Shown here: positions 1 to 8,246 of the stretch, in pieces | Position numbering within the stretch: position 1 is the first letter of the stretch | Layout of the letters: each line of letters opens with the position of its first letter | Source: Sphingomonas sp. CROZ-RG-20F-R02-07 | Lineage (GTDB): Bacteria; Pseudomonadota; Alphaproteobacteria; Sphingomonadales; Sphingomonadaceae | Length of the DNA: 64,000 nucleotides | Assembly: GCF_022662335.1 (NCBI RefSeq) | Contig: NZ_JAKNQJ010000003.1 | Location: 62,001-126,000 of the forward strand | Direction: 5' to 3' | Program-made: the position numbers and the translations under genes | Notes under the pieces: generated by a model | The model's input: only the letters and a program-made list of their open reading frames with translations | The model's database searches: none | Told to the model about the DNA's origin: nothing

Positions 1-2
1 CG

Positions 3-1067
3 CATCTGCGCGACAGCGCCACGCGCGACACGCACCACCGGCTGTTCTACGGGCGGCGGGGCACGCCGACGCAGTGGACGCTCGCCGACGCGCTCACATC
101 GCTGGAGCCGGGCGCGGAGGGTACGTTCCTCTATCCCTCGGGCGTGGCGGCGATCGCGGCGGCGCTGATGGCGGTGCTGTCGCCCGGCGACGAGCTGCTG
201 TGCGTCGACAGCGCCTATGATCCGACGCGCGGGCTCGCGACCGGTCTGCTGAAGCGGTTCGGCATCACGACGCGCTTCTACGATCCGTTGGTGGGCGCGG
301 GGATCACTGACCTGATCGGCGAAAATACCCGTGCCATCCTGCTGGAAAGCCCCGGATCGCTCAGCTTCGAGGTACAGGACATTCCCGCGATCGTTGCGGC
401 GGCGCAGGCGCGCGGCGTCGTCACCATCCTCGACAACACCTGGGCGACGCCGCTGATGTTTCCCGCGATCGCGCGCGGGATCGACTATGCGGTGCTCGCC
501 TGCACCAAATATGTCGTCGGCCATTCCGACGTGATGCTGGGATCGGTGACCGCCGGCCCCGGCCGGTTCGCCGGGCTGCGCGACACCAGCTTCCAACTGG
601 GCCAGGTGGCGAGCCCCGACGATTGCTGGCTCGGCAGCCGCGGCCTGCGCACCATGGCGGTACGGCTGGCGCAGCACCAGGCGAGCGCGCTGACGATCGC
701 GCATTGGCTGAAGGCGCAGCCGGGCGTCGCGCGGGTGCTCCACCCCGCCCTGCCCGATTGCCCCGGCCACGAGATGTTCGTGCGCGATTTTCGCGGTTCG
801 ACCGGGCTGTTCGCGGTCGTGCTCGACGGCGGCGACGAGGCGGCACGCGCCGCGCTGATCGACGGGCTCGCGCTGTTCGGGATCGGCTACAGTTGGGGCG
901 GCTTCGAGAGCCTCGCGATCCCGGTGGACCCGCAGCGGCACCGCAGCGTCACCCGGCGCGACCATGAAGGGCCGCTTGTCCGGCTGCAGATCGGGCTCGA
1001 GGATGCCGACGACCTGATCGCCGATCTCGATGCGGGGCTGCACCGGTTCCGCGCCGCGCGCGGCTGA
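3..1067 (+). CDS. metC: Cystathionine beta-lyase, PLP-dependent (5' end outside window)
   Basis: Trans-sulfuration enzyme of the Cys/Met-metabolism PLP family, cleaving cystathionine to homocysteine, pyruvate and ammonia in the cytoplasm. The reading frame is open from the first base, with family-like residues (YGRRGTPTQ) well before the first internal start at 144, so the gene begins outside the window. The PLP lysine lies in the segment CTKYVVGHSD. The C-terminal part with SWGGFESL is typical of this lyase group rather than of cystathionine gamma-synthase. About 354 residues are visible, ending in TGA. The family call is firm; the exact substrate (cystathionine or a related thioether) is inferred. 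Confidence 0.88.
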   Translation, partial: HLRDSATRDTHHRLFYGRRGTPTQWTLADALTSLEPGAEGTFLYPSGVAAIAAALMAVLSPGDELLCVDSAYDPTRGLATGLLKRFGITTRFYDPLVGAGITDLIGENTRAILLESPGSLSFEVQDIPAIVAAAQARGVVTILDNTWATPLMFPAIARGIDYAVLACTKYVVGHSDVMLGSVTAGPGRFAGLRDTSFQLGQVASPDDCWLGSRGLRTMAVRLAQHQASALTIAHWLKAQPGVARVLHPALPDCPGHEMFVRDFRGSTGLFAVVLDGGDEAARAALIDGLALFGIGYSWGGFESLAIPVDPQRHRSVTRRDHEGPLVRLQIGLEDADDLIADLDAGLHRFRAARG

Positions 1068-1261
1068 GCGAGGCGGCCGGGGCTTGTGGCGGGGGCGCAA
1101 CACCCGCGCCGTGAAACCCGCTTGCGGCCAGACGGCGCTTGTCGCGCGCGCGCGATGCTGCCAGCCTTCGCCGCACCGGGGGGTATGATCGCACGACCGG
1201 CCGGCGCGGGGGCGTCGGCCCGGCATGGCGTCGGCCTTTCCCGCTATTCGAAAGGAAGACG

Positions 1262-2038
1262 ATGCGCCGTTCCACCCTCCTTCTCGGCTGCGTCGGCTTC
1301 GCGCTGGCGGCGCAGGCGTCCGCGCAGGACACCGCGCCGCCGCCGCCGCTGAAGCTCACCGGCAGCGTGACGCTCGTGTCCGATTATCGGTTTCGCGGCC
1401 TGACGCAGACCGATGGCGGCCCGGCCGTCCAGGGTACGCTCAACCTCAATCATTCCTCCGGCCTCTATGTCGGCACCTTCGTGTCCAACATCGACGGCAC
1501 CGGCACCACGCCCGCGCTCGCCGGCTATGGCCAGACCGAGATCGATCTCTATGGCGGCTATACGCACAGCTTCCACGGCGCGACGTTCGACGGCGGGCTG
1601 CTCTATTATTATTATCCCGGCGGGCTGAAGGGCCAGAACACCGATTATTTCGAGCCCTATGCCTCGCTTGGCTACACGATCGGGCCGATCGCGGCGAAGG
1701 TGGGCGCCAATTACGCCTGGGGCGGGCAGAAGGGGCTCGATTTTACCGCGGGCAAGGACGACGATATCTATGTCTATGGCGAGGCATCGATCGCGGTGCC
1801 GCGCACGCCCGTCACGCTGAAGGGCCATGTCGGCCACACCGCCGGCTCGCTCGGGCTCGACAATCCGAGCCTCGCCGACGACAATTACTGGGACTGGTCG
1901 GCCAATGCCGAGGCGGTCGGCGGCCCGATCAAGGTGGGCGTCACCTATGTCGATACCGATATCACCGAAGCCAATCGCTTCGCCCGCCGGCTCGGCCGCG
2001 GCTCGACCGTGTTCGGCTATGTCGGGGTGAGCTTCTAG
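1262..2038 (+). CDS. TorF-family putative outer-membrane porin
   Basis: A 258-residue protein with a clear Sec signal peptide (hydrophobic core, then ASAQD at about residues 19-23) followed by a beta-rich, aromatic-rich body. The motif SDYRFRGLTQTDGGPAVQG just after the signal is the hallmark of the Gcw_chp/TorF family (TIGR02001), thought to form outer-membrane beta-barrels. The ATG at 1262 follows a good AAAGGAAG ribosome site; the frame stays open upstream to 1139, but those residues are not signal-like. It ends in VGVSF, with a C-terminal Phe as expected for barrel assembly. The transported substrate is unknown. It is monocistronic and converges on the DUF3035 gene. Confidence 0.85.
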   Translation: MRRSTLLLGCVGFALAAQASAQDTAPPPPLKLTGSVTLVSDYRFRGLTQTDGGPAVQGTLNLNHSSGLYVGTFVSNIDGTGTTPALAGYGQTEIDLYGGYTHSFHGATFDGGLLYYYYPGGLKGQNTDYFEPYASLGYTIGPIAAKVGANYAWGGQKGLDFTAGKDDDIYVYGEASIAVPRTPVTLKGHVGHTAGSLGLDNPSLADDNYWDWSANAEAVGGPIKVGVTYVDTDITEANRFARRLGRGSTVFGYVGVSF

Positions 2039-2070
2039 AGCGGGACGCTCGCCCTAGACCCTCTCCCACT

Positions 2071-2135
2071 CCGTTCGCCTGCGGCACGGGCCCTTCGGCA
2101 CGCTCAGAGCGAGCAGATCAAGGTAACGCCGTCAA
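2071..2135. repeat. Degenerate copy of dispersed intergenic repeat A
   Basis: This stretch contains CCGTTCG, a degraded CCCTTCGGCACGCTCAGAGCGAG segment in two parts, and a GTAACGCCGTCAAACTCC flank. The same parts occur in better form near 12251, 16507 and 43881. It sits between two convergent genes. Confidence 0.4.
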
Positions 2136-2141
2136 ACTCCA

Positions 2142-2165
2142 GGGCGGCCCCCGAAGGAGCCGCCC
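2142..2165. terminator. GC-rich hairpin between convergent genes
   Basis: Arms GGGCGGC (2142-2148) and GCCGCCC (2159-2165) form a hairpin between the convergent porin and DUF3035 genes. There is no clear T run on either side, so intrinsic termination is plausible but not certain. Confidence 0.45.
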
Positions 2166-2172
2166 GGTACGG

Positions 2173-2640
2173 TCACTTGGGCGACTTCGCCGGTGCGGGC
2201 GTCGCGGCAGGGGCCGGCGCGGCGGCGCTGCCCGAGGTGGAGGCGCGGGCGTCCTGGCCGTCGCCCTGCGGCGCCGCCACGATGTCGCGCGTGGTCGCGC
2301 CCTTGTCGACCACGTTGGTCTTGGGATCGCCGGCGCTGGAGCGGATGCCGGGATCGGCCTCCTCGCCGCCCGCCGCATCCACCGTGACGGATTCGGAGGC
2401 ACTGCGCGGCGCGGCGCCGCCGAACAGCGCGTCGAGCGTCTGCGCCTGCGCGCTGTTGTCCTGCGGGCGGGCGACGCCCGGCGTCGGCGGGGTGAGCGCG
2501 AAATCGGGCGGGATCACGAGGGGCGCGGCGCGCGCGACGGCAAATTCGTCCGGCCGCGCGCGATCATAGCTGTGATGGGCGCAGCCCGAAAGGAGAGCGA
2601 CGCAAGCCAATCCTGCGGCGAGGGGCACGGTCTTACGCAT
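2173..2640 (-). CDS. DUF3035 lipoprotein
   Basis: A 155-residue lipoprotein: an N-terminal hydrophobic segment ends in the lipobox LLSGC (acylated Cys about residue 20), followed by the DUF3035-like segment RPDEFAVARAAPLVIPPDF. The C-terminal third is low-complexity Ala/Pro. The ATG at 2640 overlaps the last codons of lspA, so the two are co-translated; pairing with lspA is fitting, since LspA processes such precursors. Function is not known. The frame remains open further upstream inside lspA, but the lipoprotein signal fixes the start. Confidence 0.8.
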   Translation of the reverse strand: MRKTVPLAAGLACVALLSGCAHHSYDRARPDEFAVARAAPLVIPPDFALTPPTPGVARPQDNSAQAQTLDALFGGAAPRSASESVTVDAAGGEEADPGIRSSAGDPKTNVVDKGATTRDIVAAPQGDGQDARASTSGSAAAPAPAATPAPAKSPK

Positions 2641-3157
2641 TCGGATTCTCCACAGGTACAGGCCCGGTCTTGGCAGGCGCCTTGTCGCGCACCAGGAACG
2701 CGCGGACAAGCAGGATGAGCACGCCGATGGTAATCGCGGCGTCGGCGAGATTGAAGACCAAAAACGGCCGCCATTCGCCGAAGTGCAGGTCGGCGAAATC
2801 CACCACATGGCCGAGCCGCACGCGATCGAGGATGTTGCCGAGCGCGCCGCCGAGCACGAGGCCCAGCGCGGTCTGATCGCCGAGCTTGCGTTCGCGCGTC
2901 ATCCACACCGCAACGCCGATCGCGATCGCGCCGGTCAGCGCAACCAGCGCCCAGCGAGTCATGTGGCTGTCGGCTGGCAGCAGTCCCAGCGACACGCCGA
3001 AATTGGGCACGAAGCGCAAGGCGAAGATCGGCAGGATGGTGCGGACGTCGCCCAGCTCGGCGATGTGCAGCGGCCCCGTGACCGCCCATTTCGTCAGCTG
3101 ATCGAGCACGAAGAGCGTGGCGGCGGCGGCGAGCCCCGCGGCGGGAATGCTACGCAT
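2633..3157 (-). CDS. lspA: Lipoprotein signal peptidase (signal peptidase II)
   Basis: Inner-membrane aspartyl protease that removes signal peptides from prolipoproteins after diacylglyceryl addition. The 174-residue protein has four hydrophobic segments and both catalytic-Asp motifs: GNILDRVRLGHVVDF (Asp about 120) and FNLADAAI (Asp about 139). The ATG at 3157 overlaps the ileS stop by 8 bases. An upstream extension inside ileS is possible by frame only and looks non-coding. The ileS-lspA pairing is common in proteobacteria. It is followed with overlap by a lipoprotein gene. Confidence 0.97.
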   Translation of the reverse strand: MRSIPAAGLAAAATLFVLDQLTKWAVTGPLHIAELGDVRTILPIFALRFVPNFGVSLGLLPADSHMTRWALVALTGAIAIGVAVWMTRERKLGDQTALGLVLGGALGNILDRVRLGHVVDFADLHFGEWRPFLVFNLADAAITIGVLILLVRAFLVRDKAPAKTGPVPVENPNA

Positions 3158-6005
3158 CGACCACCTCCGCACAGCGCGCGCAAAGCGTACCGTCCTCGCC
3201 CACCTCGGGCAGATGCCGCCAGCAGCGCCCACATTTGTGATAATCGGTGCGCGTGACCGCCACGGTATCGGCCGCCGTCACGCGGGCGACGATGAACGCC
3301 TCCGCCAGCGCATCGGCGGGCAGCGGCAGATCGGGAACGGTCACGTCCGCCTCCAGGCTGGAGCGCACGGCCTTTTCGCGACGCAGCGGCTCGATCGCCT
3401 CGGTCACCTGCACGCGCAGCGCGCGGACGCCGGTCCATTTCGCCGCCAGCGCGTCGTCCGCGTGCCGGTCGGGCAGCACCGGCCATTCGAGCAGATGCAC
3501 GGACCCGTCCTCGCTCGGGAAACGCGCCTGCCATACCTCTTCGGCCGTGAAGCACAGCACCGGCGCGGCATAGCGCACCAGCGCGTGGAACAGCGTGTCG
3601 AGCACGGTGCGATACGCCCGCCGCTTGGCATCGCCGGGCGCGTCGCAATACAGCGAATCCTTGCGGATATCGAAGAAGAAGGCCGACAGGTCTTCGTTCG
3701 CGAAATCGGTCAGCAGGCGCAGATAACGGTTGAACTCGTAACCCGTCGCCGCGGCGCGCAGCTCGGTGTCGATCATGCCGAGGCGGTGGAGCACGTAACG
3801 CTCCAGCTCGGGCATCTCGGCCACCGGCACGCGCTCGGCCTCGATGAAGCCGTCGAGCGCGCCGAGCAGGTAGCGGAAGCTGTTGCGCAGCTTGCGATAG
3901 GCGTCGCTGGCGGTGGCGAGCACCTCCTTGCCGATCTTCACATCGTCGAAATAATCGGTGGAGGCGACCCACATGCGCAGGATGTCCGCGCCGCTCTCGC
4001 CGATGATCTTGAGCGGATCGACGACGTTGCCGAGGCTTTTCGACATCTTGCGTCCTTGCCCGTCGAGCGCGAAGCCGTGCGTCAGCACGGCGTCATAGGG
4101 CGCCCGGCCGCGCGTGCCGCAGCTTTCCAGCAGCGAGGACTGGAACCAGCCGCGATGCTGGTCCGACCCTTCGACATACAGGTTCGCGCGCGCGCCCTCG
4201 CCGTAGCGCGCCTCGACCGTGAAGACGTGCGTGCAGCCCGAATCGAACCACACGTCGAGAATGTCGCCCACCACCTCGTAATCGGCGAGGTCGTAATCGG
4301 AGCCGAGCAGCGCCTGATGGCCGTCCGCATACCACGCGTCCGCGCCCTCTTCGCGAAACGCCGCGACGATGCGCGCGTTCACCGCGGGGTCGTTCAGATA
4401 CTGGCCGGTCCGGCGATCGACGAACAGCGCGATCGGCACGCCCCAGGCGCGCTGGCGGCTGATGACCCAGTCGGGCCGCCCCGCGACCATCGCCGTGATC
4501 CGGTTCTCCGCGCGCGCCGGGATCCACCAGGTGCGCGCGATCGCGTCGAGCGCGGTCTCGCGCAGCGTGGCGCCGTTGTCGCCCGTGTCCGACGCCGCGC
4601 TTCGCGCGCCGACCTCCGCGCTGCGAACAGCCCCCGGCTGTTCGCTGATCGCGCTCCGGTCCATCGGAATGAACCATTGCGGCGTGGCGCGGAAGATCAC
4701 CTTCGCCTTAGAGCGCCAGCTATGCGGATAGCTGTGCGCGAAATCGTCGCTCGCCGCGAGCAGCGCGCCGACACCGCGCAGGTCCGCGCAGATCGGGCCG
4801 TCAGCACCGACGAATTTCTTGTTGATGACTGAGCCCTGCCCGCCGAGCCATGCCCAGTCCGGGCGGTACATGCCGGCGCCATCGACCGCGAAAACGGGAT
4901 CGATGCCGTATCGCTTGCAGAGCTCGAAATCGTCCTCGCCATGATCGGGTGCCATGTGGACGAGCCCGGTGCCCGCGTCGGTGGTGACGAAATCACCGGG
5001 AAGCAATGGGCGTGGCTTGGCGAAGAAGCCGCCGCGCGCGTGCATCGGATGGCGCGCGGTGGCGCCTTCGAGGTCCTTGCCCGTGCCGGCCCAAACGACG
5101 GGGCCATTGCCCTCGCCCTGCAACCCTGCGCGATCCAGGCTCGCATTCGACAATTCCGTTGCGAACAACAGCACGCGTCCGTCCGAGACCCGGACAGCGG
5201 CGTATTCAATCTCCGGCCCATAGCTCAGCGCCTGGTTTACCGGAATCGTCCACGGCGTCGTCGTCCAGATCACCGCGTGCGCGCCGACCAGTTCAGGCGC
5301 GTTCGGGGCCTCCACGATCTCGAACGCCACGTCGATCTGCGTCGAGACGACATCCTCATATTCGACCTCGGCCTCGGCGAGCGCCGTCTTCTCCACCGGC
5401 GACCACATCACCGGCTTGGCGCCGCGATACAATTGGCCGCTCTCGGCGAACTTGAGCAATTCGCCGACGATCGCGGCTTCCGCCTCGTACTTCATCGTCA
5501 GATAGGGATCGGCCCAGTCGCCCATCACGCCCAGCCGCTCGAATTCGGCGCGCTGCACCGCGACCCATTTCTCGGCATAGGCGCGGCATTCGGCGCGGAA
5601 CTGCGCGACGGGCACGTCGTCCTTGTTCAGCTTCTTTGCGCGATACGCTTCCTCGACCTTCCATTCGATCGGCAGGCCGTGGCAATCCCAGCCGGGCACA
5701 TAGGGCGCGTCCTTGCCCATCAAGGTCTGCGAACGGACGATGATGTCCTTTAGCACCTTGTTCATGGCGTGGCCCATATGGATGTCGCCATTGGCGTAGG
5801 GCGGCCCGTCGTGGAGGATGAACCGTTCGCGCCCCTGCCGCTCGGCGCGCAGCCGCTCGTAGAGGCCGATAGAATCCCAGCGCGCCAGGATCGCGGGCTC
5901 CTTGGCGGCGAGGCCCGCCTTCATCGGAAAATCGGTCTTCGGCAGGAAGACGGTATCGCGCCAATCGCGTTGGGCGTCGCGCGGGGGTTCGGAAGCATCG
6001 GTCAT
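3150..6005 (-). CDS. ileS: Isoleucyl-tRNA synthetase
   Basis: Class I aminoacyl-tRNA synthetase charging tRNA-Ile in the cytoplasm. The 951-residue protein carries the HIGH-type motif (PPYANGDIHMGH, residues 68-79), a CP1 editing domain (TTTPWTIP), KMSKS near residues 653-657, and a C-terminal zinc-finger-like segment (CGRCWRHLP, then CARC). Between PMDR and TLRETAL (about residues 451-479) there is a Ser/Ala/Gly-rich insertion of roughly 25 residues that I do not expect in this family; the DNA there contains a perfect hairpin (4623-4645). The reading frame is intact, so the enzyme should be functional. It is upstream partner of lspA. Confidence 0.97.
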   Translation of the reverse strand: MTDASEPPRDAQRDWRDTVFLPKTDFPMKAGLAAKEPAILARWDSIGLYERLRAERQGRERFILHDGPPYANGDIHMGHAMNKVLKDIIVRSQTLMGKDAPYVPGWDCHGLPIEWKVEEAYRAKKLNKDDVPVAQFRAECRAYAEKWVAVQRAEFERLGVMGDWADPYLTMKYEAEAAIVGELLKFAESGQLYRGAKPVMWSPVEKTALAEAEVEYEDVVSTQIDVAFEIVEAPNAPELVGAHAVIWTTTPWTIPVNQALSYGPEIEYAAVRVSDGRVLLFATELSNASLDRAGLQGEGNGPVVWAGTGKDLEGATARHPMHARGGFFAKPRPLLPGDFVTTDAGTGLVHMAPDHGEDDFELCKRYGIDPVFAVDGAGMYRPDWAWLGGQGSVINKKFVGADGPICADLRGVGALLAASDDFAHSYPHSWRSKAKVIFRATPQWFIPMDRSAISEQPGAVRSAEVGARSAASDTGDNGATLRETALDAIARTWWIPARAENRITAMVAGRPDWVISRQRAWGVPIALFVDRRTGQYLNDPAVNARIVAAFREEGADAWYADGHQALLGSDYDLADYEVVGDILDVWFDSGCTHVFTVEARYGEGARANLYVEGSDQHRGWFQSSLLESCGTRGRAPYDAVLTHGFALDGQGRKMSKSLGNVVDPLKIIGESGADILRMWVASTDYFDDVKIGKEVLATASDAYRKLRNSFRYLLGALDGFIEAERVPVAEMPELERYVLHRLGMIDTELRAAATGYEFNRYLRLLTDFANEDLSAFFFDIRKDSLYCDAPGDAKRRAYRTVLDTLFHALVRYAAPVLCFTAEEVWQARFPSEDGSVHLLEWPVLPDRHADDALAAKWTGVRALRVQVTEAIEPLRREKAVRSSLEADVTVPDLPLPADALAEAFIVARVTAADTVAVTRTDYHKCGRCWRHLPEVGEDGTLCARCAEVVDA
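4623..4645. repeat. Perfect hairpin inside ileS insertion
   Basis: Arms GCGAACAGCC (4623-4632) and GGCTGTTCGC (4636-4645) are perfectly complementary around a 3-base loop, with a second small hairpin (CGCGC-TTC-GCGCG) about 20 bases to the left. It lies within the in-frame extra segment of IleS, resembling a palindromic element inserted in a gene. Confidence 0.6.
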
Positions 6006-6039
6006 CGGTCGCGCGGCTTAGCGTGTGATTGCCCTGCCG

Positions 6040-6966
6040 TCACCCTGCCAGGATCGCCCGCGCCCGCGCGCAATCGGCCTCCATCTGCGCGGTCAGCGCG
6101 TCCAGCCCGTCGAACTTCGCCTCGGGCCGTAGATATTCGACCAGCTCGACCTCAAGCATCTGCCCGTACAGATCGCCGGAAAAGTCGAAGAAATAGGGTT
6201 CGAGCAGCTCCTTCGGCGGATCGAAACTCGGCCGGATTCCCAGGTTCGCCGCACCCGCCAGCACGCGGCCATCGGCCAGCCGCCCGCGCACCGCATAGAT
6301 GCCGTAGGCCGGGCGAAGATAGCGGCCGAGATCGAGATTGGCGGTGGGATAGCCGATCGTCCGGCCCACCTTGTCGCCATGCTGCACCATGCCCTCGATC
6401 CGGTAGGGCCGGGTGAGCAACCGCGCCGCGCCGCGCATGTCGCCGCCGCGCAGCATCGCGCGGATCCGCGTGGACGACACCGGCGCGCCGTCGAGCGTCA
6501 CCGGCGCCACCGCCTCGGCGGCAAAGCCGTGCGCCGCGCCCATATCGGCGAGCATCGCGGTCGTGCCGCGCTTCGCATGGCCGAACGTGTAATCCTCGCC
6601 GGTCACGATGCCCTTCGCGCCGATCGCACCCGCCAGCCGATCGGTCACGAAGTCCTCCGCCGACAAGGCGGCGAGCGCGGCGTCGAAATGGAAGACGATC
6701 ATGGCGTCGACCCCGGCCTCCGCGAACAGCCGCGCGCGCTGGTCGAGGCTGGTCAGCCGGAAGGGCGGGGTATCGGGCCGGAAATGGCGCACCGGATGCG
6801 GATCGAACGTGGCCACGATCGCCGGCGCCCCGGCGGCGCGCGCGCGCGTCACCGCACGGCCGACCACCGCCTGATGGCCCCGGTGAAATCCATCGAAATT
6901 GCCGAGCGCGACGATCCCGCCCCGCCATTCGGCCGGAATCGCCGAGCCGCCGTCCAGACGCTCCAT
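6040..6966 (-). CDS. ribF: Bifunctional riboflavin kinase/FAD synthetase
   Basis: Converts riboflavin to FMN and then FAD. Length is 308 residues, normal for the family. The N-terminal nucleotidyltransferase domain shows GNFDGFHRGHQ (residues 22-32) and VSSTRIR; the C-terminal flavokinase domain shows GYPTANL and GIYAV followed by NLGIRPSF. The ATG at 6966 starts MERLDGG; the open frame further upstream passes through the 7038-7075 terminator and is not coding. It lies 34 bases upstream of ileS on the same strand, the usual ribF-ileS-lspA order. Confidence 0.96.
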   Translation of the reverse strand: MERLDGGSAIPAEWRGGIVALGNFDGFHRGHQAVVGRAVTRARAAGAPAIVATFDPHPVRHFRPDTPPFRLTSLDQRARLFAEAGVDAMIVFHFDAALAALSAEDFVTDRLAGAIGAKGIVTGEDYTFGHAKRGTTAMLADMGAAHGFAAEAVAPVTLDGAPVSSTRIRAMLRGGDMRGAARLLTRPYRIEGMVQHGDKVGRTIGYPTANLDLGRYLRPAYGIYAVRGRLADGRVLAGAANLGIRPSFDPPKELLEPYFFDFSGDLYGQMLEVELVEYLRPEAKFDGLDALTAQMEADCARARAILAG

Positions 6967-7037
6967 GCGCGCGCTATAGCAGCCGATCGCGAACGCGCGA
7001 GCGCGACGTTGCGGGCGGCGGGTGGCGGGCAGGCATG

Positions 7038-7075
7038 AAAAAAGCGGCATGGCCGAAACCATGCCGCTCTTTTTT
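7038..7075 (-). terminator. Strong intrinsic terminator (bidirectional form)
   Basis: Nine-base arms GCGGCATGG (7044-7052) and CCATGCCGC (7059-7067) surround the loop CCGAAA, with six A on the left and a T-rich tract on the right. It ends the minus-strand stress operon and separates it from ribF. Confidence 0.9.
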
Positions 7076-7120
7076 CCGTCGCGAGGGCGCCTTGCGGCAC
7101 GCCTCGATCGCGGCCTGGCC

Positions 7121-8002
7121 TCAGCGCAGGCGGCGGCGCGTGGCGGCGGTGGCGCCAACCCCGGCGGCGGCGGCGCCCACGAGCAGCGCGAGCACGAGCA
7201 CGAACGAGGTGCTGGCCGCGGCGCCTGCGGCGGCATCGGTCGCCGACTTGGCCTTGGCGATGGTTTCGTTCTTCGTCTGCACGAACTGCTGCTTGGCGCG
7301 ATTCACTTGCGCCTGCGCCTCGGGGCGGCTGATCTTGCGCTGGGCGGCGACGATGTCGACGATCCGGCTTTCGGCCTGCTGCCCGTCGGTGCCGCCGCGC
7401 GCGAGCGCCGGCAATTGCTTGGCGATTTCCTTCTGCGCCTGTTCGGGCGTCATCTGCGCAGGGTCGCTCGGCACGTCCGACAGATAGGCCGCGGCCTCGC
7501 TGCGCACGTCGCCGGCATCGACGCCGGCGATCGATGCCGCCTTGGGTGCCGCGGCGCCGACCGCCGTGCCCGCCGCACCGGCCACGGCGCCGACGGTGCG
7601 GAACGCCCCGCCGATGATACCGCCCACCGCCGAGGTGAGGAGATAAAGCGTCAGGATCAGCGTGACGCCCCAGACGACCATGCCGTGGACGAGCGCGTCG
7701 AACCGCTCGTGAACGCCCGCCACCCGCGCCGCGGCATAGCCGCCTGCGCCGAGCGCCACGATCGTCGTGATGAGCCAGTAGACGCCCGCGCCGATGCCGA
7801 ACCCGGTCGCTCCCGGCGTCGTGCCGGCGACCGGATCGACCATCGTCAGGCCGATACCCGCGCCGAGAATGCCGAGCACGAGTTGGACGGCGATGGCGAT
7901 GACGACGCCGCCCAGCACCGCCGCCCAGGACAGGCGGGTGGCCGTCTTGCCCGGATATGCCGCGTCGATCGGCGAAACGCCGTTGTTCACATGGGTATTC
8001 AT
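7121..8002 (-). CDS. Membrane protein of unknown function (stress operon)
   Basis: A 293-residue protein not matched to a named family. After a short polar N-terminus there are three or four hydrophobic segments (about residues 20-45, 60-90, 100-130), then a long Ala/Gln/Lys-rich, probably helical soluble stretch (EQAQKEIAKQL, RPEAQAQVNRAKQQFVQTKNET), a C-terminal transmembrane helix and a basic RRRLR end. The ATG at 8002 follows an AGGAG ribosome site. It is the last gene of the four-gene operon, directly before the terminator. A role in envelope stress is inferred from context only. Confidence 0.8.
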   Translation of the reverse strand: MNTHVNNGVSPIDAAYPGKTATRLSWAAVLGGVVIAIAVQLVLGILGAGIGLTMVDPVAGTTPGATGFGIGAGVYWLITTIVALGAGGYAAARVAGVHERFDALVHGMVVWGVTLILTLYLLTSAVGGIIGGAFRTVGAVAGAAGTAVGAAAPKAASIAGVDAGDVRSEAAAYLSDVPSDPAQMTPEQAQKEIAKQLPALARGGTDGQQAESRIVDIVAAQRKISRPEAQAQVNRAKQQFVQTKNETIAKAKSATDAAAGAAASTSFVLVLALLVGAAAAGVGATAATRRRLR

Positions 8003-8036
8003 AGTCGCTCCTGTTGAAATCGAATGTCGGCGGCGA

Positions 8037-8246
8037 TCAGCGCCGCCGTGGATCGGTCGCCGCAGCCCCCGCCGCGGCGCCGGCGCGCTTTTCCGCCTCG
8101 CCATGATCGCGCGCGGCATCGTCGCCGATCAGCTTGCCGATCGCCTCGTGCACCGAACCCTTGGCCGCGCGCACGACTGCGACCTCGGCTTCGGGGGCGG
8201 GCATCTCGGGGGCGGGCGTCGCGTCGCCGTTGGATCGTGCGGTCAT
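8037..8246 (-). CDS. Small CsbD-like protein
   Basis: A 69-residue hydrophilic protein. The segment KGSVHEAIGKLIGDDAARDH followed by GEAEKRAG matches the pattern of CsbD-family stress proteins (helical KGKxKEAxGKxxGD...GxxxxxxG). Start ATG overlaps the stop of the PAS-LuxR gene by four bases, so the genes are translationally linked. CsbD proteins are general-stress induced in many bacteria, with unknown biochemical role. The assignment rests on motif pattern only. Confidence 0.7.
   Translation of the reverse strand: MTARSNGDATPAPEMPAPEAEVAVVRAAKGSVHEAIGKLIGDDAARDHGEAEKRAGAAAGAAATDPRRR

Noticed and set aside
4623..4645. Hairpin in ileS as a terminator
   Set aside because: It lies in the middle of an intact essential gene and has no T run.
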